A stretch of 64,000 nucleotides of DNA from Pseudomonas sp. LS.1a (GCF_022533585.1 NZ_CP092827.1:4008001-4072000); one strand, 5' to 3'. Positions 1-12,416 are shown, numbered from the stretch's first letter. Program-made: numbers and translations. The notes: generated from the letters alone by a model not told the origin.

Positions 1-1008
1 CAGTTTGCAGCGGTCGAAAAACCGTTCCCGCCCCAGAATCATCAACGCCGCACGCTTGTGCGGGAAGTCGAACTCCTTGTCGCAATGGAAGCACTGGTCG
101 TGCATGTAGCCGATCATCTTGCCGTTGTCGGCACGCGGCTCGGCCACCACCCGCTGGGTGCGCGGGTCATCCAGGAACAGGTAGTGCACCAGCGCCGATA
201 GCCAACTGGCCACCTTGTGCGGCCCGCGGTGGCTCTCCTCCCCTACCAGCATGTGGATGCCACGGTCGTAGTCATCGGCCGGGTAGAACGGCGCAATGCG
301 GTCTTCCTTGGCCCAGTACGCCTCGAAGTAGGCAAACGGCTGGTCATCGAAGCAGCCGATCAGCGTCAGGGTATGCGGGTCGGCCTCGAGCTTGCCCAGG
401 TACTCGCGATGCTGCGCAAGGGTGCCACCCTCCTGCCAGAACGCCTCCACCCGTGGGTTGTTCTGCCAGCGGTTGAAGCGCTCCAGGTCATGCTCGATCT
501 CCAAGGTCCGCAGCGACACCCAACTGCCCAGGCGCGCATCGAAGCGCCGGTACACCTCGCCACGGGGCTTGGGCGTGCGGCGTGGGTGGCGCTTGCCGTT
601 GCTGATCTGCATCTGCTGCGGGTATGCCACGGTGGCCGACTCGCCCAGCCACGGCTGCGGCAGCTGCCAGAACAGCGCTCGCTCGCACAGGTACTGGCCT
701 GGCTGCTCACCGGCTAGCAGCAGGCCACTGGTCAATGCCTGGGGCAGCGCCTCGGGTAGGTGCCAGGCCAGGCGCTGACAGGCCGGATCGCGGGACAGCA
801 GCCAATAACAGGCGGCCCACAAGGCCTGATAGGGGCGCTCGGGGCACAGGCGCTCAAGGTGAAGGTGCAGGGTAGCGCCCGCCTCCAGGCGCAACTGGAT
901 CAGCGGGCGGCCTTCGAGGGACAGGCTCAGCCAGCTGTCGCCCTCCTCGGCACTGAGGCTGCGCCAGCGTGGTACTGACAGGGGCTGCGAAGCGGCATCG
1001 AACGGCAT
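1..1008 (-). CDS. Siderophore-type GNAT acyltransferase (IucB/AlcB-like), 3' end cut by window
   Basis: An open frame runs leftward from an ATG at 1008 to the window edge without a stop (336 residues visible), so the C-terminus is missing. The C-terminal half has the features of the hydroxylysine/hydroxyornithine acyltransferase branch of the GNAT superfamily: RFNRWQNNPRVEAFW, then YFEAYWAKEDRIAPFY and GIHMLVGEESHRGPH near residue 250, the likely acyl-CoA site. Family members acylate an N-hydroxylated amine during siderophore assembly in the cytoplasm. The first ~140 residues are less conserved. No other siderophore gene is visible to the right, so its partners, if any, lie to the left. The family is clear; the substrate is not. 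Confidence 0.8.
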   Translation of the reverse strand, partial: MPFDAASQPLSVPRWRSLSAEEGDSWLSLSLEGRPLIQLRLEAGATLHLHLERLCPERPYQALWAACYWLLSRDPACQRLAWHLPEALPQALTSGLLLAGEQPGQYLCERALFWQLPQPWLGESATVAYPQQMQISNGKRHPRRTPKPRGEVYRRFDARLGSWVSLRTLEIEHDLERFNRWQNNPRVEAFWQEGGTLAQHREYLGKLEADPHTLTLIGCFDDQPFAYFEAYWAKEDRIAPFYPADDYDRGIHMLVGEESHRGPHKVASWLSALVHYLFLDDPRTQRVVAEPRADNGKMIGYMHDQCFHCDKEFDFPHKRAALMILGRERFFDRCKL

Positions 1009-1071
1009 GGGCTTGACTCACGGCAATGAAGAAAAGGCTCACTGCTGAGAACGTTGCCGCAACGCGCGAAT

Positions 1072-1881
1072 TTAGTTGCGTGGTGCGGCCACCGTGATGC
1101 GGTAGGGCTCGAAGATGCGCGCCAGCTCGCCGCTGTCGCGCAGGGCGCGCAGCAGCGCCGCGAACGACTGCTCGCCGATGGGTGCCCCCGGGCGCAGCAA
1201 GGCGTAGTGGTGGTAGACCTGGTCAATGCGCTGCGAAGGCACCAACCGCTCCCGGCTGGCCGGGTTGCGCGCCAGGAAATCGCTGAGGTAGGAACGCGTG
1301 ACCAGGGCTATATCGGCGCGGCCGGCCTGCACCATCAGCAGGTTGCTGTCGTGGGAGTAGGTCAGGGTCGCGTTGAAGGCCTTGCGCAGGTAGTCCGGGT
1401 CGGGATTGAAGCCGGCGAACGCATAGTGATAGCCGTTGAACAGCGCCAGGCGCTTGCCATGCAGGTCATCGAAGTAATGCGGGTCACGGCCATTGGCCTG
1501 CCGGGCAACGAACACTTCGGCGTCTTCCAGGCCCATGTCCACGGTCTGGTGGGCTATCTGCTGCCAACCCCATTGCGGGTTCTCGAAAATGGCCATGTCG
1601 GTGCGGCCTTGCTGGAAGTCACCGAAACGCCGCTGGATGGACGTGGGCACCAGAACGAAGCGGTAGTGCTGCTGCGCACGATTGAGCGCGTCGACCAGTT
1701 GCGGCAGCAGGCCGGTGTCGGCGCCCTGCTCCGGGCGCACGGTGTAGGGCGGGAAATGCGCCGCGCCAATCTTCACTTCGACGGTACCAGCCGCCCATGA
1801 CGGCACCGCCAGCCAGAACACAGCCAGCAGCATCAGGGAAGACAAGGCCTTGAGGCCGGGCGCTGGAGTCAAGACGGACAC
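1072..1881 (-). CDS. Periplasmic solute-binding protein, family 3 type, orphan
   Basis: 269 residues with an N-terminal signal peptide (basic start, hydrophobic stretch about residues 10-28, Ala-rich cleavage site SWAAG). The rest resembles bacterial extracellular solute-binding proteins of family 3: FPPYTV near the start of the mature protein, a GLLPQLVDALN helix, and a late LLRALRDSGELARIFEPY helix. Such proteins bind amino acids or small solutes in the periplasm for an ABC importer. No permease or ATPase gene is adjacent, so it either serves a transporter encoded elsewhere or has a sensory role. It is on the same strand as the acyltransferase, 63 bases before it, and may be co-transcribed. 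The ligand cannot be read from the sequence. Confidence 0.75.
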   Translation of the reverse strand: MSVLTPAPGLKALSSLMLLAVFWLAVPSWAAGTVEVKIGAAHFPPYTVRPEQGADTGLLPQLVDALNRAQQHYRFVLVPTSIQRRFGDFQQGRTDMAIFENPQWGWQQIAHQTVDMGLEDAEVFVARQANGRDPHYFDDLHGKRLALFNGYHYAFAGFNPDPDYLRKAFNATLTYSHDSNLLMVQAGRADIALVTRSYLSDFLARNPASRERLVPSQRIDQVYHHYALLRPGAPIGEQSFAALLRALRDSGELARIFEPYRITVAAPRN

Positions 1882-2045
1882 TCATCACGGTTCATGCCTG
1901 GGTCCGCCTAAGCTAGGCGTTTTCCGGGCCGGATACAACTGCCGGTTATGTGGCCCTTTGTGCCAAAGCCGCGGGCAAATTGCCAGGGGGTGCCGGATGC
2001 CCGGAGTTTGGCTACGCTCTAGCAGGATCTGCAAGGGAGCCTGGT

Positions 2046-2597
2046 ATGGGCCATTGGTTGGTGATCGACCTGGAAGCCACCACCGACGATGGTGGGTGGC
2101 CGGTCACAGAGATGGAAGTCATTGAAATCGGCGCAAGCCTGGTTACCCGCGAAGGCCGCGAGGTCGACCACTTCCAGCGCTTCGTCAAGCCTCGGCGGCG
2201 GCCGCAGTTGACCCCGTTCTGCCGCGAGCTGACCCACATCAGCCAGGCCAGCGTGGACAGTGCCGCATCGTTCCGCGAGGTGTGGGCAAGCTTCGAGCGC
2301 TGGCTCGGGCACCACCGTGGGCAGCTTCAGGCCTGGGTCAGCTGGGGCGACTACGACCGCCAGCAGCTGCATCAGGAATGGCAGCAGCATGGGCTGGACA
2401 GCCTGCTGCGGACCCTGCCGCACATCAACCTCAAGCAACGCTTCGCCAAGGCTCGCCACCTGCAGCGCCCCACCGGCCTGAACGGTGCCCTGCAGCTGGC
2501 CGGCATGCACTTTTGCGGGCAGCAGCACCGGGCTCTGGAAGATGCGCGCAATACCGCGCGACTGCTGCCGTTGAGCCTGCCTGCGGGGGCTACCTGA
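2046..2597 (+). CDS. 3'-5' exonuclease, DEDDh family
   Basis: 183 residues. The ATG at 2046 is preferred over upstream in-frame codons because GGGAG lies just before it and the protein then opens directly with the ExoI motif VIDLEATT. Catalytic acidic residues are visible: D8 and E10 (ExoI), D102 in SWGDYD (ExoII), and H161 and D166 in HRALEDA (ExoIII with the His of the DEDDh class). The protein is a stand-alone RNase T/epsilon-type exonuclease domain without extra modules. The family removes nucleotides from DNA or RNA 3' ends; the substrate of this member is not evident. The gene stands alone and diverges from the binding-protein gene. Confidence 0.85.
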   Translation: MGHWLVIDLEATTDDGGWPVTEMEVIEIGASLVTREGREVDHFQRFVKPRRRPQLTPFCRELTHISQASVDSAASFREVWASFERWLGHHRGQLQAWVSWGDYDRQQLHQEWQQHGLDSLLRTLPHINLKQRFAKARHLQRPTGLNGALQLAGMHFCGQQHRALEDARNTARLLPLSLPAGAT

Positions 2598-2670
2598 AAG
2601 CAGATGACGGGGCCCGTGGGCTTGGGCATACTGGCCAGCCCTTTTCATCCCCCCTTTTCAGGAGTCGCCC

Positions 2671-2955
2671 ATGTTCCAGGTCAACGAGTACTTCAACGGC
2701 ACCGTCAAGTCGATCGCATTCGCGGGCGAAGAAGGCCCGGCCACTGTCGGTGTGATGGCCCCGGGCGAATACGAGTTCGGCACTGCCAAGCGCGAGATCA
2801 TGCATGTGGTTTCGGGTGCGCTGACCGTGAAACTGCCAGGTAGCGACAACTGGGAAACCTTCAAGGCGGGCGACAAGTTCAACGTGCCGGCGGACAGCAA
2901 GTTCCAGTTGCAGGTGAAGGTGGATACCGCTTACCTGTGCGAGTACCGCGACTAA
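2671..2955 (+). CDS. ppnP: Pyrimidine/purine nucleoside phosphorylase PpnP
   Basis: 94 residues forming one small cupin-type barrel (former DUF1255/YaiE family), full length for the family. Recognisable blocks are [31 protein letters not shown] and [14 protein letters not shown]. Family members phosphorolyse several nucleosides to base plus ribose-1-phosphate in the cytoplasm. An AGGAG sequence lies just before the ATG. The gene is single and is followed by a REP pair. Its location near purine genes is probably coincidental, because it is about 30 kb away from them. Confidence 0.93.
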   Translation: MFQVNEYFNGTVKSIAFAGEEGPATVGVMAPGEYEFGTAKREIMHVVSGALTVKLPGSDNWETFKAGDKFNVPADSKFQLQVKVDTAYLCEYRD

Positions 2956-2968
2956 GCGTCAGCCTGGT

Positions 2969-3066
2969 CCGGCCTCTTCGCGGGTAAACCCGCTCCCACA
3001 GGTACTGCACAGTTTTCAGATCCTGTGGTGAACCTGTGGGAGCGGGCTCACCCGCGAAGAACCCGG
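2969..3066. repeat. REP pair (BIME)
   Basis: Two inverted copies of the P. putida-type REP, 2969-3002 and 3033-3066. Each has the GCGGG-N-ACCCGC core and CTCCCACAGG flank. They lie between the convergent ppnP and hydrolase genes, where the hairpin may help end both transcripts. Confidence 0.95.
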
Positions 3067-3068
3067 CA

Positions 3069-3761
3069 CTAATCCTTCAGGAATGCTGCAACCTTCTCAG
3101 CCGCCGCCTGCAAATGCTGCTCGTGGCTGAACCCCGAGGCCTTAAGCGGCTTCAGGTCATGGTCCCCCGCCACTAGCCAGCTCACCTCGATCGCCGGCGA
3201 CAACGCATACCCTGCCACCGCCTCGCGGTTACCCAGCGCATCCCGCTCGCCCTGCACGATCAAGGTCGGCGTCTTCAATTCGGCCAGGTGCTCGACCCGT
3301 GGCTTCTCCGGTTTGCCCACCGCATAGAACGGATAGCCCAGGCACACCAGTGCATCAGCCCCCAACTCATCGGCCAGCAGGCTGGCCATGCGCCCGCCCA
3401 TGGACTTGCCACCCACCGCCAGCTTGCCCGTGACCAAAGGTCGCACCTGCCGGTACACCTCGCGCCAGCACTCCAGCAACACCTTCTGTGGGTTCGGCGG
3501 CCGCTTGCCGCCGGTAACCCGGCGCTCGGCCATGTACGGGAACTCGAAGCGCACTACCGCCACCCCAAGCGCCGCAAGCCTTTGCGCCATTTCGTCCATG
3601 AACCCGCTGTCCATCGGTGCACCTGCGCCATGGGCCAGGATCAGGCAACCCTTGTAGCCGTCCTGGCCCTGAACGTGCGGAGGATCGCAGCGCAAGCCTG
3701 GGACATTTCCGACCTTCGCCCATTGATCCCCGTCAATACCGGCACTTTGCCCATTAATCAT
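3069..3761 (-). CDS. Alpha/beta-fold hydrolase (dienelactone hydrolase/Tex30-like)
   Basis: 230 residues from the ATG at 3761, chosen because GCGAGG lies 7 bases before it. An in-frame ATG at 3821 would overlap the ccoN1 start and has no ribosome site. Hydrolase features: HGAGAPMDS near residue 44 (oxyanion loop), nucleophile elbow [11 protein letters not shown] with S120, VQGERDALG (acid) and AGDHDLKP (histidine). The family cleaves esters or peptides, or acts on acyl chains; the substrate is unknown. The gene diverges from ccoN1 with only 50 bases between starts, and an Anr box lies inside its first codons. Confidence 0.8.
   Translation of the reverse strand: MINGQSAGIDGDQWAKVGNVPGLRCDPPHVQGQDGYKGCLILAHGAGAPMDSGFMDEMAQRLAALGVAVVRFEFPYMAERRVTGGKRPPNPQKVLLECWREVYRQVRPLVTGKLAVGGKSMGGRMASLLADELGADALVCLGYPFYAVGKPEKPRVEHLAELKTPTLIVQGERDALGNREAVAGYALSPAIEVSWLVAGDHDLKPLKASGFSHEQHLQAAAEKVAAFLKD
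3723..3736. promoter_or_regulatory. Anr/FNR box upstream of ccoN1
   Basis: TTGATCCCCGTCAA matches the Anr/FNR consensus TTGAT-N4-ATCAA at nine of ten defined bases. Its right edge is 75 bases before the ccoN1 ATG. It lies within the 5' coding end of the divergent hydrolase gene, so the ccoN1 promoter overlaps that gene. Confidence 0.75.
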
Positions 3762-3811
3762 GCTTGCCTCGCTGTAAAGCCTGCCAAATAACCGTGGATG
3801 GGAACCCATAC

Positions 3812-5236
<1,425 letters not shown>

Positions 5237-5249
5237 GGAGACCTGCCTG

Positions 5250-5858
5250 ATGAAACATGAAGTCATCGAGAAAAACGTCGGCCTGCTGGCCCTGCTGATG
5301 GTGTTTGCCGTCAGTATCGGCGGCCTGACCCAGATCGTCCCGCTGTTCTTCCAGGACGTCACCAACAAACCGGTGGAAGGCATGAAGCCCTACACCGCAC
5401 TGCAACTGGAAGGCCGCGACATCTACATCCGCGAAGGCTGCGTAGGCTGCCACTCGCAGATGATCCGCCCGTTCCGCGCCGAAACCGAGCGCTATGGCCA
5501 CTACTCGGTGGCCGGTGAAAGCGTGTGGGACCACCCGTTCCTGTGGGGTTCCAAGCGCACCGGGCCGGACCTGGCCCGGGTCGGTGGCCGTTACTCGGAC
5601 GACTGGCACCGTGCGCACCTGTACAACCCGCGCAACGTGGTCCCGGAGTCGAAGATGCCGTCGTACCCGTGGCTGGTCGCCCAGCAGGTCGACAATAGCC
5701 ACACCGACACCAAGATGCGCACCCTGCGCAGCCTGGGCGTGCCCTACACCGACGCCGACATCGCCGGGGCCCGCGACGCGGTCAAGGGCAAGACCGAGAT
5801 GGACGCCCTGGTGGCCTACCTGCAGGTGCTCGGCACCGCGATCAAGAACAAGAGGTGA
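5250..5858 (+). CDS. ccoO1: cbb3-type oxidase mono-heme subunit II, copy 1
   Basis: 202 residues, normal for CcoO. The ATG at 5250 follows GAGGAG. One N-terminal membrane anchor (about residues 11-32) is followed by a periplasmic cytochrome c domain with a single CXXCH, C64-V-G-C67-H68 ([10 protein letters not shown]). It passes electrons from CcoP to CcoN. It is nearly the same as CcoO2, differing mainly around residues 147-160. Confidence 0.97.
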   Translation: MKHEVIEKNVGLLALLMVFAVSIGGLTQIVPLFFQDVTNKPVEGMKPYTALQLEGRDIYIREGCVGCHSQMIRPFRAETERYGHYSVAGESVWDHPFLWGSKRTGPDLARVGGRYSDDWHRAHLYNPRNVVPESKMPSYPWLVAQQVDNSHTDTKMRTLRSLGVPYTDADIAGARDAVKGKTEMDALVAYLQVLGTAIKNKR

Positions 5859-5863
5859 GTGCG

Positions 5864-6058
5864 ATGGAAATGGACATCGGCATGATCCGCGGCCTGGGTA
5901 CCCTGGTGGTGATGATCGCCTTCATCGGCCTCACCCTGTGGGTATTCAACCGCCGCCGCGACCATGATTTCGCCGAAGCGCGCCTGCTGCCCTTCGTCGA
6001 CGACCGCCTGCCCTCTGCCGGACAGGAACCTGCTGCAAAAAGGAGTAACGGGCAATGA
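5864..6058 (+). CDS. ccoQ1: cbb3 oxidase small subunit CcoQ/FixQ, copy 1
   Basis: 64 residues with a single membrane span (about residues 6-27, [20 protein letters not shown]) followed by a charged cytoplasmic tail with RRRDHDF. CcoQ stabilises the assembled oxidase. The ATG at 5864 is preferred; an in-frame GTG at 5855 overlaps the ccoO1 stop. The stop overlaps the ccoP1 start by ATGA, indicating translational coupling. Confidence 0.9.
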   Translation: MEMDIGMIRGLGTLVVMIAFIGLTLWVFNRRRDHDFAEARLLPFVDDRLPSAGQEPAAKRSNGQ

Positions 6059-6993
6059 CCACCTTCTGGAGTACGTACATCTGCGTACTGACCATCGGTA
6101 GCCTGATTGGCCTGACCTGGCTGTTGCTCGCCACCCGCAAGGGCCAGAGCAACACCACCGACCAGACCATGGGCCACAGCTTCGACGGCATCGAGGAATA
6201 CGACAACCCGCTGCCCAAGTGGTGGTTCTGGCTGTTCGTCGGCACCCTGGTGTTCTCGGTCGGCTACCTGATCCTCTACCCGGGCCTGGGCAACTGGAAG
6301 GGCATCCTGCCAGGCTATGAAAACGGCTGGACCGGCGCCAACGAATGGCAGAAGGAAATGGACAAGGCCGACGCAAAATTCGGCCCGATCTTCGCCAAGT
6401 ATGCTGCCATGCCCGTGGAAGAAGTGGCCAAGGACCCGCAGGCGCTGAAAATGGGCAGCCGCCTGTTTGCCTCCAACTGCTCGGTATGCCACGGCTCGGA
6501 CGCCAAGGGTGCCTACGGCTTCCCCAACCTCACCGACAAGGACTGGCGCTGGGGCGGCGAGGCGGAAACCATCAAGGCTTCCATCATGAACGGCCGCCAC
6601 GGCGTGATGCCGGCCTGGGCCGAAGTGATCGGCGAGCAGGGCGTGGCGGATGTGGCCGCGTTCGTGCTCACCGACCTCGCTGGCCGCACCCTGCCGGAAG
6701 GGGTCAAGGCCGACCCGGCCAAAGGCAAGGAGATCTTCGCCGGCAACTGCGTGGCCTGCCACGGGCCTGAAGGCAAGGGCACTCCGGCCATGGGTGCGCC
6801 AGACCTGACCCACCCGCAGGCGTTCATCTACGGTTCGAGCTTTGCCCAGTTGCAACAGACCATCCGCTATGGTCGCCAGGGGCAGATGCCGGCGCAGGCC
6901 GAGATCCAGGGCAACGACAAGGTGCACCTGCTGGCGGCGTATGTGTATAGCCTGTCGCAGGATCAAGCTTCGCCAGACCTGACAGCCAAGTAA
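6055..6993 (+). CDS. ccoP1: cbb3-type oxidase di-heme subunit III, copy 1
   Basis: 312 residues. Two N-terminal membrane segments (about 8-26 and 56-76) precede a periplasmic region with two cytochrome c domains: C142-S-V-C145-H146 and C232-V-A-C235-H236. CcoP takes electrons from soluble or membrane cytochromes c and passes them to CcoO. The conserved [12 protein letters not shown] segment between the membrane spans is typical. Last gene of the first cco operon. Confidence 0.97.
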   Translation: MTTFWSTYICVLTIGSLIGLTWLLLATRKGQSNTTDQTMGHSFDGIEEYDNPLPKWWFWLFVGTLVFSVGYLILYPGLGNWKGILPGYENGWTGANEWQKEMDKADAKFGPIFAKYAAMPVEEVAKDPQALKMGSRLFASNCSVCHGSDAKGAYGFPNLTDKDWRWGGEAETIKASIMNGRHGVMPAWAEVIGEQGVADVAAFVLTDLAGRTLPEGVKADPAKGKEIFAGNCVACHGPEGKGTPAMGAPDLTHPQAFIYGSSFAQLQQTIRYGRQGQMPAQAEIQGNDKVHLLAAYVYSLSQDQASPDLTAK

Positions 6994-7020
6994 CACCCAT
7001 TCGCGGCGGTTCGGCGTCCC

Positions 7021-7099
7021 GACTCGCCCGCTCCCACAGGTCAACCACAGATTTCAAGTATTGTGGTGAACCTGTGGGAACGGGCAAGCCCGCGAAGAG
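7021..7099. repeat. REP pair downstream of ccoP1
   Basis: Inverted REP halves (7024-7040 with CCCGCTCCCACAGG, and 7071-7099). They occupy the left part of the 457-base gap between the two cco operons; the right part is the ccoN2 leader and no gene was seen in it. Confidence 0.8.
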
Positions 7100-7238
7100 C
7101 TGCAAAGCAGCCCCTCTCCCTGCTCTCCCCTCCTTGCACCCCCTCCGAACAGAACTAAGCTTGTTGCCTCAGTGGGCCTCGCTCCGAAAGGACCGAAGCA
7201 GACGCGGCGCGTAGCCTGTTGCCGTCCCGATAAAAAGC

Positions 7239-7302
7239 TTGACCGATCGATCAGAAAAAGACGAAAAACGGTACACATTACAAATATTTATTTGTGTACA
7301 AT
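7239..7302. promoter_or_regulatory. Candidate ccoN2 control region with two palindromes
   Basis: TTGACCGATCGATCAG (7239-7254) is an imperfect dyad, and TTGTGTACAA (7292-7301) sits at the right end of a longer inverted repeat: GTACACA at 7271-7277 with TGTGTAC at 7293-7299, and inside it ACAAAT (7280-7285) with ATTTGT (7290-7295). TACAAT at 7297-7302 could be the -10 hexamer. No TTGAT-N4-ATCAA Anr box was found here, unlike ccoN1. Confidence 0.4.
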
Positions 7303-7450
7303 CGCCAGAACCCGATTACTGCGGGACATCAGTGAACGGGCTCGGGCACGGGTCGGCGTACCAAAGTTGCGTTGCGGTAACCCCAGTGGTTATCAATACT
7401 GGCGCCGATTTTTCGACCAACAAGAACATCAAAACCGTGGAACCTTAGCA

Positions 7451-8892
<1,442 letters not shown>

Positions 8893-8893
<1 letters not shown>

Positions 8894-9501
8894 TGAAGCA
8901 TGAAGCCGTCGAGAAGAACATAGGCCTGCTGGCCTTCTTCATGGTCATCGCCGTGAGCGTCGGTGGCCTGACCCAGATCGTCCCGCTGTTTTTCCAGGAC
9001 GTCACCAACAAGCCCGTGGAAGGCATGAAGCCGCGCACCGCGCTGGAACTGGAAGGCCGCGATATCTACATCCGCGAAGGCTGCGTGGGCTGCCACTCGC
9101 AGATGGTCCGCCCGTTCCGCGCCGAAACCGAGCGCTATGGCCACTACTCGGTGGCCGGTGAAAGCGTGTGGGACCACCCGTTCCTGTGGGGCTCCAAGCG
9201 CACCGGGCCGGACCTGGCCCGGGTCGGTGGCCGCTACTCCGACGACTGGCACCGCGCGCACCTGTACAACCCGCGCAACGTGGTACCGGAATCGAAGATG
9301 CCGTCGTACCCATGGCTGGTCGAGCACAAGCTCGACGGCAAGGACACCGCGAAGAAGATGGAAGTACTGCGCACCCTCGGCGTGCCGTACACCGACGCCG
9401 ACATCGCCGGGGCCCGCGACGCGGTCAAGGGCAAGACCGAAATGGACGCCATCGTCGCGTACCTGCAGGGTCTTGGCACCATCATCAAGAGCAAACGGTG
9501 A
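8893..9501 (+). CDS. ccoO2: cbb3-type oxidase mono-heme subunit II, copy 2
   Basis: 202 residues. Membrane anchor at about residues 11-32 and one heme motif C64-V-G-C67-H68. Translationally coupled to ccoN2 (TGATG). The central part is almost base-for-base identical to ccoO1, while residues 145-160 ([13 protein letters not shown]) diverge. Confidence 0.97.
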
Positions 9502-9506
9502 CGCTG

Positions 9507-9704
9507 ATGGATATCGGGATGATTCGCGGCCTGGGCACCGTCGTGGTGATGGTGGCTTTCGTGGGCCTGGCGCTGTGGGTGTTCAACCCACGGCGTAAAA
9601 AGGACTTCGACGAAGCCACCCAACTGCCCTTCGCGGATGACACCGAGGCCTGCCGCCACGTCGAGCAAGAGCACGCAAAAGCTTCTGGGAGCAAAAAACA
9701 ATGA
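9507..9704 (+). CDS. ccoQ2: cbb3 oxidase small subunit CcoQ, copy 2
   Basis: 65 residues starting [10 protein letters not shown] at the ATG at 9507, five bases after the ccoO2 stop. One membrane span and a charged tail with RRKKDFDEA. The stop overlaps the ccoP2 start (ATGA). It is equivalent to ccoQ1 with a divergent tail. Confidence 0.9.
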   Translation: MDIGMIRGLGTVVVMVAFVGLALWVFNPRRKKDFDEATQLPFADDTEACRHVEQEHAKASGSKKQ

Positions 9705-10678
9705 CAACCTTCTGGAGTCTGTACGTTACCGTCCTGACCCTGGGCACCATCTTCTCGTTGACCTGGCTGCTGCTGTCGACCCGCAAGGGCCAGCGCGAAG
9801 AGGTCACCGACGAAACCGTCGGGCATGCCTTCGATGGCATCGAGGAGTACGACAACCCGCTGCCGAAATGGTGGTTCTGGCTGTTCGTCGGCACCATCGT
9901 CTTCGCCCTCGGCTACCTGGTGCTGTACCCGGGCCTGGGCAACTGGAAAGGCATCCTGCCGGGCTACTCGTACCTGGATAACGACAAGCAGACCGAGTTC
10001 TCCAACGGCCAGCCGGGCTGGACCGGCGTGCACGAGTGGGAAAAGGAAATGGCCAAGGCCGACGCCCGCTTCGGGCCGATCTTCGCCAAGTTCGCGGCCA
10101 TGCCCATCACTGAGGTGGCCAAGGACCCGCAGGCCCTGAAGATGGGCGCGCGGCTGTTCGCTTCCAACTGCTCGGTGTGCCACGGCTCCGACGCCAAGGG
10201 TGCCTTCGGCTTCCCTAACCTCACCGACAACGACTGGCGCTGGGGCGGCGAGCCGGACACCATCAAGACCACCATCATGGGCGGCCGCCACGGCGTGATG
10301 CCGGCCTGGGCCGAGGTGATCGGTGACCAGGGCGTGGCCGACGTGGCCGCGTTCGTGGTCAGCAAGCTCGATGGCCGTACCCTGCCAGAAGGCGTGAAGG
10401 CCGATGCCGAGAACGGGCAGAAGATCTTCGCCGCCAACTGCGTGGCCTGCCACGGGCCCGAGGGCAAGGGTACGCCGGCCATGGGCGCGCCAAACCTGAC
10501 CCACCCGCAGGCGTTCATCTACGGTTCGAGCTTTGCACAACTGCAGCAGACCATCCGTTATGGCCGCCAGGGGCAGATGCCAGCCCAGGAGCAGTTGCAG
10601 GGGAATGACAAGGTGCACCTGCTGGCGGCGTATGTTTACAGCCTGTCGCAGCAGGCCGAACCGGCCAAGGCCGAGTAA
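9701..10678 (+). CDS. ccoP2: cbb3-type oxidase di-heme subunit III, copy 2
   Basis: 325 residues, 13 longer than CcoP1 owing mainly to a short insert after the second membrane span ([15 protein letters not shown]). Two CXXCH hemes, in [13 protein letters not shown] and [13 protein letters not shown]. It has the same electron-entry role as copy 1. Last gene of the second cco operon, followed by a REP pair. Confidence 0.97.
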   Translation: MTTFWSLYVTVLTLGTIFSLTWLLLSTRKGQREEVTDETVGHAFDGIEEYDNPLPKWWFWLFVGTIVFALGYLVLYPGLGNWKGILPGYSYLDNDKQTEFSNGQPGWTGVHEWEKEMAKADARFGPIFAKFAAMPITEVAKDPQALKMGARLFASNCSVCHGSDAKGAFGFPNLTDNDWRWGGEPDTIKTTIMGGRHGVMPAWAEVIGDQGVADVAAFVVSKLDGRTLPEGVKADAENGQKIFAANCVACHGPEGKGTPAMGAPNLTHPQAFIYGSSFAQLQQTIRYGRQGQMPAQEQLQGNDKVHLLAAYVYSLSQQAEPAKAE

Positions 10679-10685
10679 GGCAGGC

Positions 10686-10782
10686 CCGGCCTCTTCGCGG
10701 GTAAACCCGCTCCCACAGGCACTGCGCTCGCGTCAGAATCTGTGCGGTCCCTGTGGGAGCGGGTTCACCCGCGAAGAGGCCG
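10686..10782. repeat. REP pair downstream of ccoP2
   Basis: Inverted REP copies at 10686-10719 and about 10749-10782, both with full CTCTTCGCGGGT cores. They fill the first third of the 322-base gap before ccoG. The rest of the gap holds the candidate Anr site and no gene. Confidence 0.95.
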
Positions 10783-10811
10783 GTACTGAAAACACATTTG
10801 TTGCAGGCTCC

Positions 10812-10825
10812 ATGACCTGGATCAA
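10812..10825. promoter_or_regulatory. Possible degenerate Anr box before ccoG
   Basis: ATGACCTGGATCAA matches TTGAT-N4-ATCAA at eight of ten defined bases, with a perfect right half. It is about 175 bases before the ccoG start. It is weaker than the ccoN1 and hemN sites and needs support from start-site mapping. Confidence 0.4.
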
Positions 10826-11000
10826 TTGACACCTGCCATAACACGATTCGTGCCACGAACCCAACGCGACTAAAGGTCGCAGTGCAGCCCCATACCGCCA
10901 TCAGCGGCGTATCATGGGCCGCAGAGCGCTAGCAGATTGCGCGAGACTGCGGCCGGCACGCACTGGCTGCGGCGTTTCTCCACTGCCGTGGGACTTGATG

Positions 11001-12416
11001 ATGAGCAAGCAAATTCCGGTACATGACGTCACCCCGCCTGCCAACAAAGGGAAGGATTCCGTCGACCTCTACGCCTCCCGGGAAAAGATCTACACCCGTG
11101 CCTTCACCGGCCTGTTCCGACGCCTGCGCATGGTCGGCGGGGCAGTGCTGTTCCTGCTGTACTTCGGCACCGTGTGGCTGAACTGGGGCGGCCACCAGGC
11201 CGTGTGGTGGAACCTGCCCGAGCGCAAGTTCTACATCTTCGGCGCCACCATCTGGCCGCAAGACTTCATTCTGCTTTCAGGCATCCTCATCGTTGCTGCC
11301 TTCGGCCTGTTCTTCATCACCGTGTTCGCCGGCCGGGTGTGGTGCGGCTACACCTGCCCGCAAAGCGTGTGGACATGGATTTTCATGTGGTGCGAAAAGG
11401 TCACCGAGGGCGACCGCAACCAGCGCATGAAGCTCGACAAAGCCCCCATGAGCGGCAACAAGTTCCTGCGCAAGTTCGCCAAGCACAGCCTGTGGCTGCT
11501 GATCGGTTTCGTCACCGGCATGACCTTCGTCGGCTATTTCTCGCCGATCCGTGAACTGGCCACCGAATTCTTTACCGGTCAGGCCGACGGCTGGGCCTAC
11601 TTCTGGGTCGGCTTCTTCACCCTCGCCACCTACGGCAACGCCGGCTGGCTGCGCGAGCAGGTGTGCGTGTACATGTGCCCCTACGCGCGCTTCCAGAGCG
11701 TGATGTTCGACAAGGACACGCTGATCGTTTCCTACGACCCGCGCCGTGGCGAAACCCGCGGCCCGCGCAAAAAGGACCTGGACTACAAGGCTGCGGGCCT
11801 GGGCGACTGCATCGACTGCACCATGTGCGTGCAGGTCTGCCCCACCGGCATCGACATCCGTGACGGCCTGCAGATCGAGTGCATCGGCTGCGCCGCGTGC
11901 ATCGACGCCTGTGACAACATCATGGACAAGATGAACTACCCCAAAGGGCTGATCAGCTACACCACCGAACACAACCTGTCCGGGCAGAAGACCCACCTGC
12001 TGCGCCCGCGGCTGATCGGTTACGCCGTGGTACTGCTGGTGATGATGGTCGGCCTGGCCACCGCCTTCGCCACCCGTTCGCTGGTCGGTTTCGACGTCAG
12101 CAAGGACCGTGTGCTGTACCGCGAGAACGCCCAGGGGCGGATCGAGAACGTGTACAGCCTGAAGGTGATGAACAAGGACCAGCGTGACCACGTCTACGTG
12201 CTGGACGCCACTGGCCTGCCGGACCTGAAGCTTGAAGGCCAGCGCGAGATCCGCGTGGACGCTGGTGATATCGTCAGCCTGCCGGTGCAACTGTCGGTCG
12301 CGCCCGAGAAACTGCCGTCGACCACCAACGAAATCACCTTCATCCTCAAGAGCGCCGATGACAGCGACGCCCAGGTTGAAGCCAAGAGCCGTTTCATCGG
12401 CCCACAGATCCGCTAA
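11001..12416 (+). CDS. ccoG: Cytochrome oxidase accessory polyferredoxin CcoG/FixG
   Basis: 471 residues from the second of two adjacent ATGs (10998 and 11001). Membrane spans lie in the first ~220 residues, including WCGYTCPQSVW. Two ferredoxin-type clusters follow: CIDCTMCVQVCPTGID and CIGCAACIDACD. A further membrane span and a C-terminal periplasmic Ig-like domain complete it. CcoG is needed for cbb3 biogenesis and has been linked to copper reduction for the CuB site. It heads the ccoG-H-I-S group behind both oxidase operons, so it probably serves both. Confidence 0.96.
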   Translation: MSKQIPVHDVTPPANKGKDSVDLYASREKIYTRAFTGLFRRLRMVGGAVLFLLYFGTVWLNWGGHQAVWWNLPERKFYIFGATIWPQDFILLSGILIVAAFGLFFITVFAGRVWCGYTCPQSVWTWIFMWCEKVTEGDRNQRMKLDKAPMSGNKFLRKFAKHSLWLLIGFVTGMTFVGYFSPIRELATEFFTGQADGWAYFWVGFFTLATYGNAGWLREQVCVYMCPYARFQSVMFDKDTLIVSYDPRRGETRGPRKKDLDYKAAGLGDCIDCTMCVQVCPTGIDIRDGLQIECIGCAACIDACDNIMDKMNYPKGLISYTTEHNLSGQKTHLLRPRLIGYAVVLLVMMVGLATAFATRSLVGFDVSKDRVLYRENAQGRIENVYSLKVMNKDQRDHVYVLDATGLPDLKLEGQREIRVDAGDIVSLPVQLSVAPEKLPSTTNEITFILKSADDSDAQVEAKSRFIGPQIR

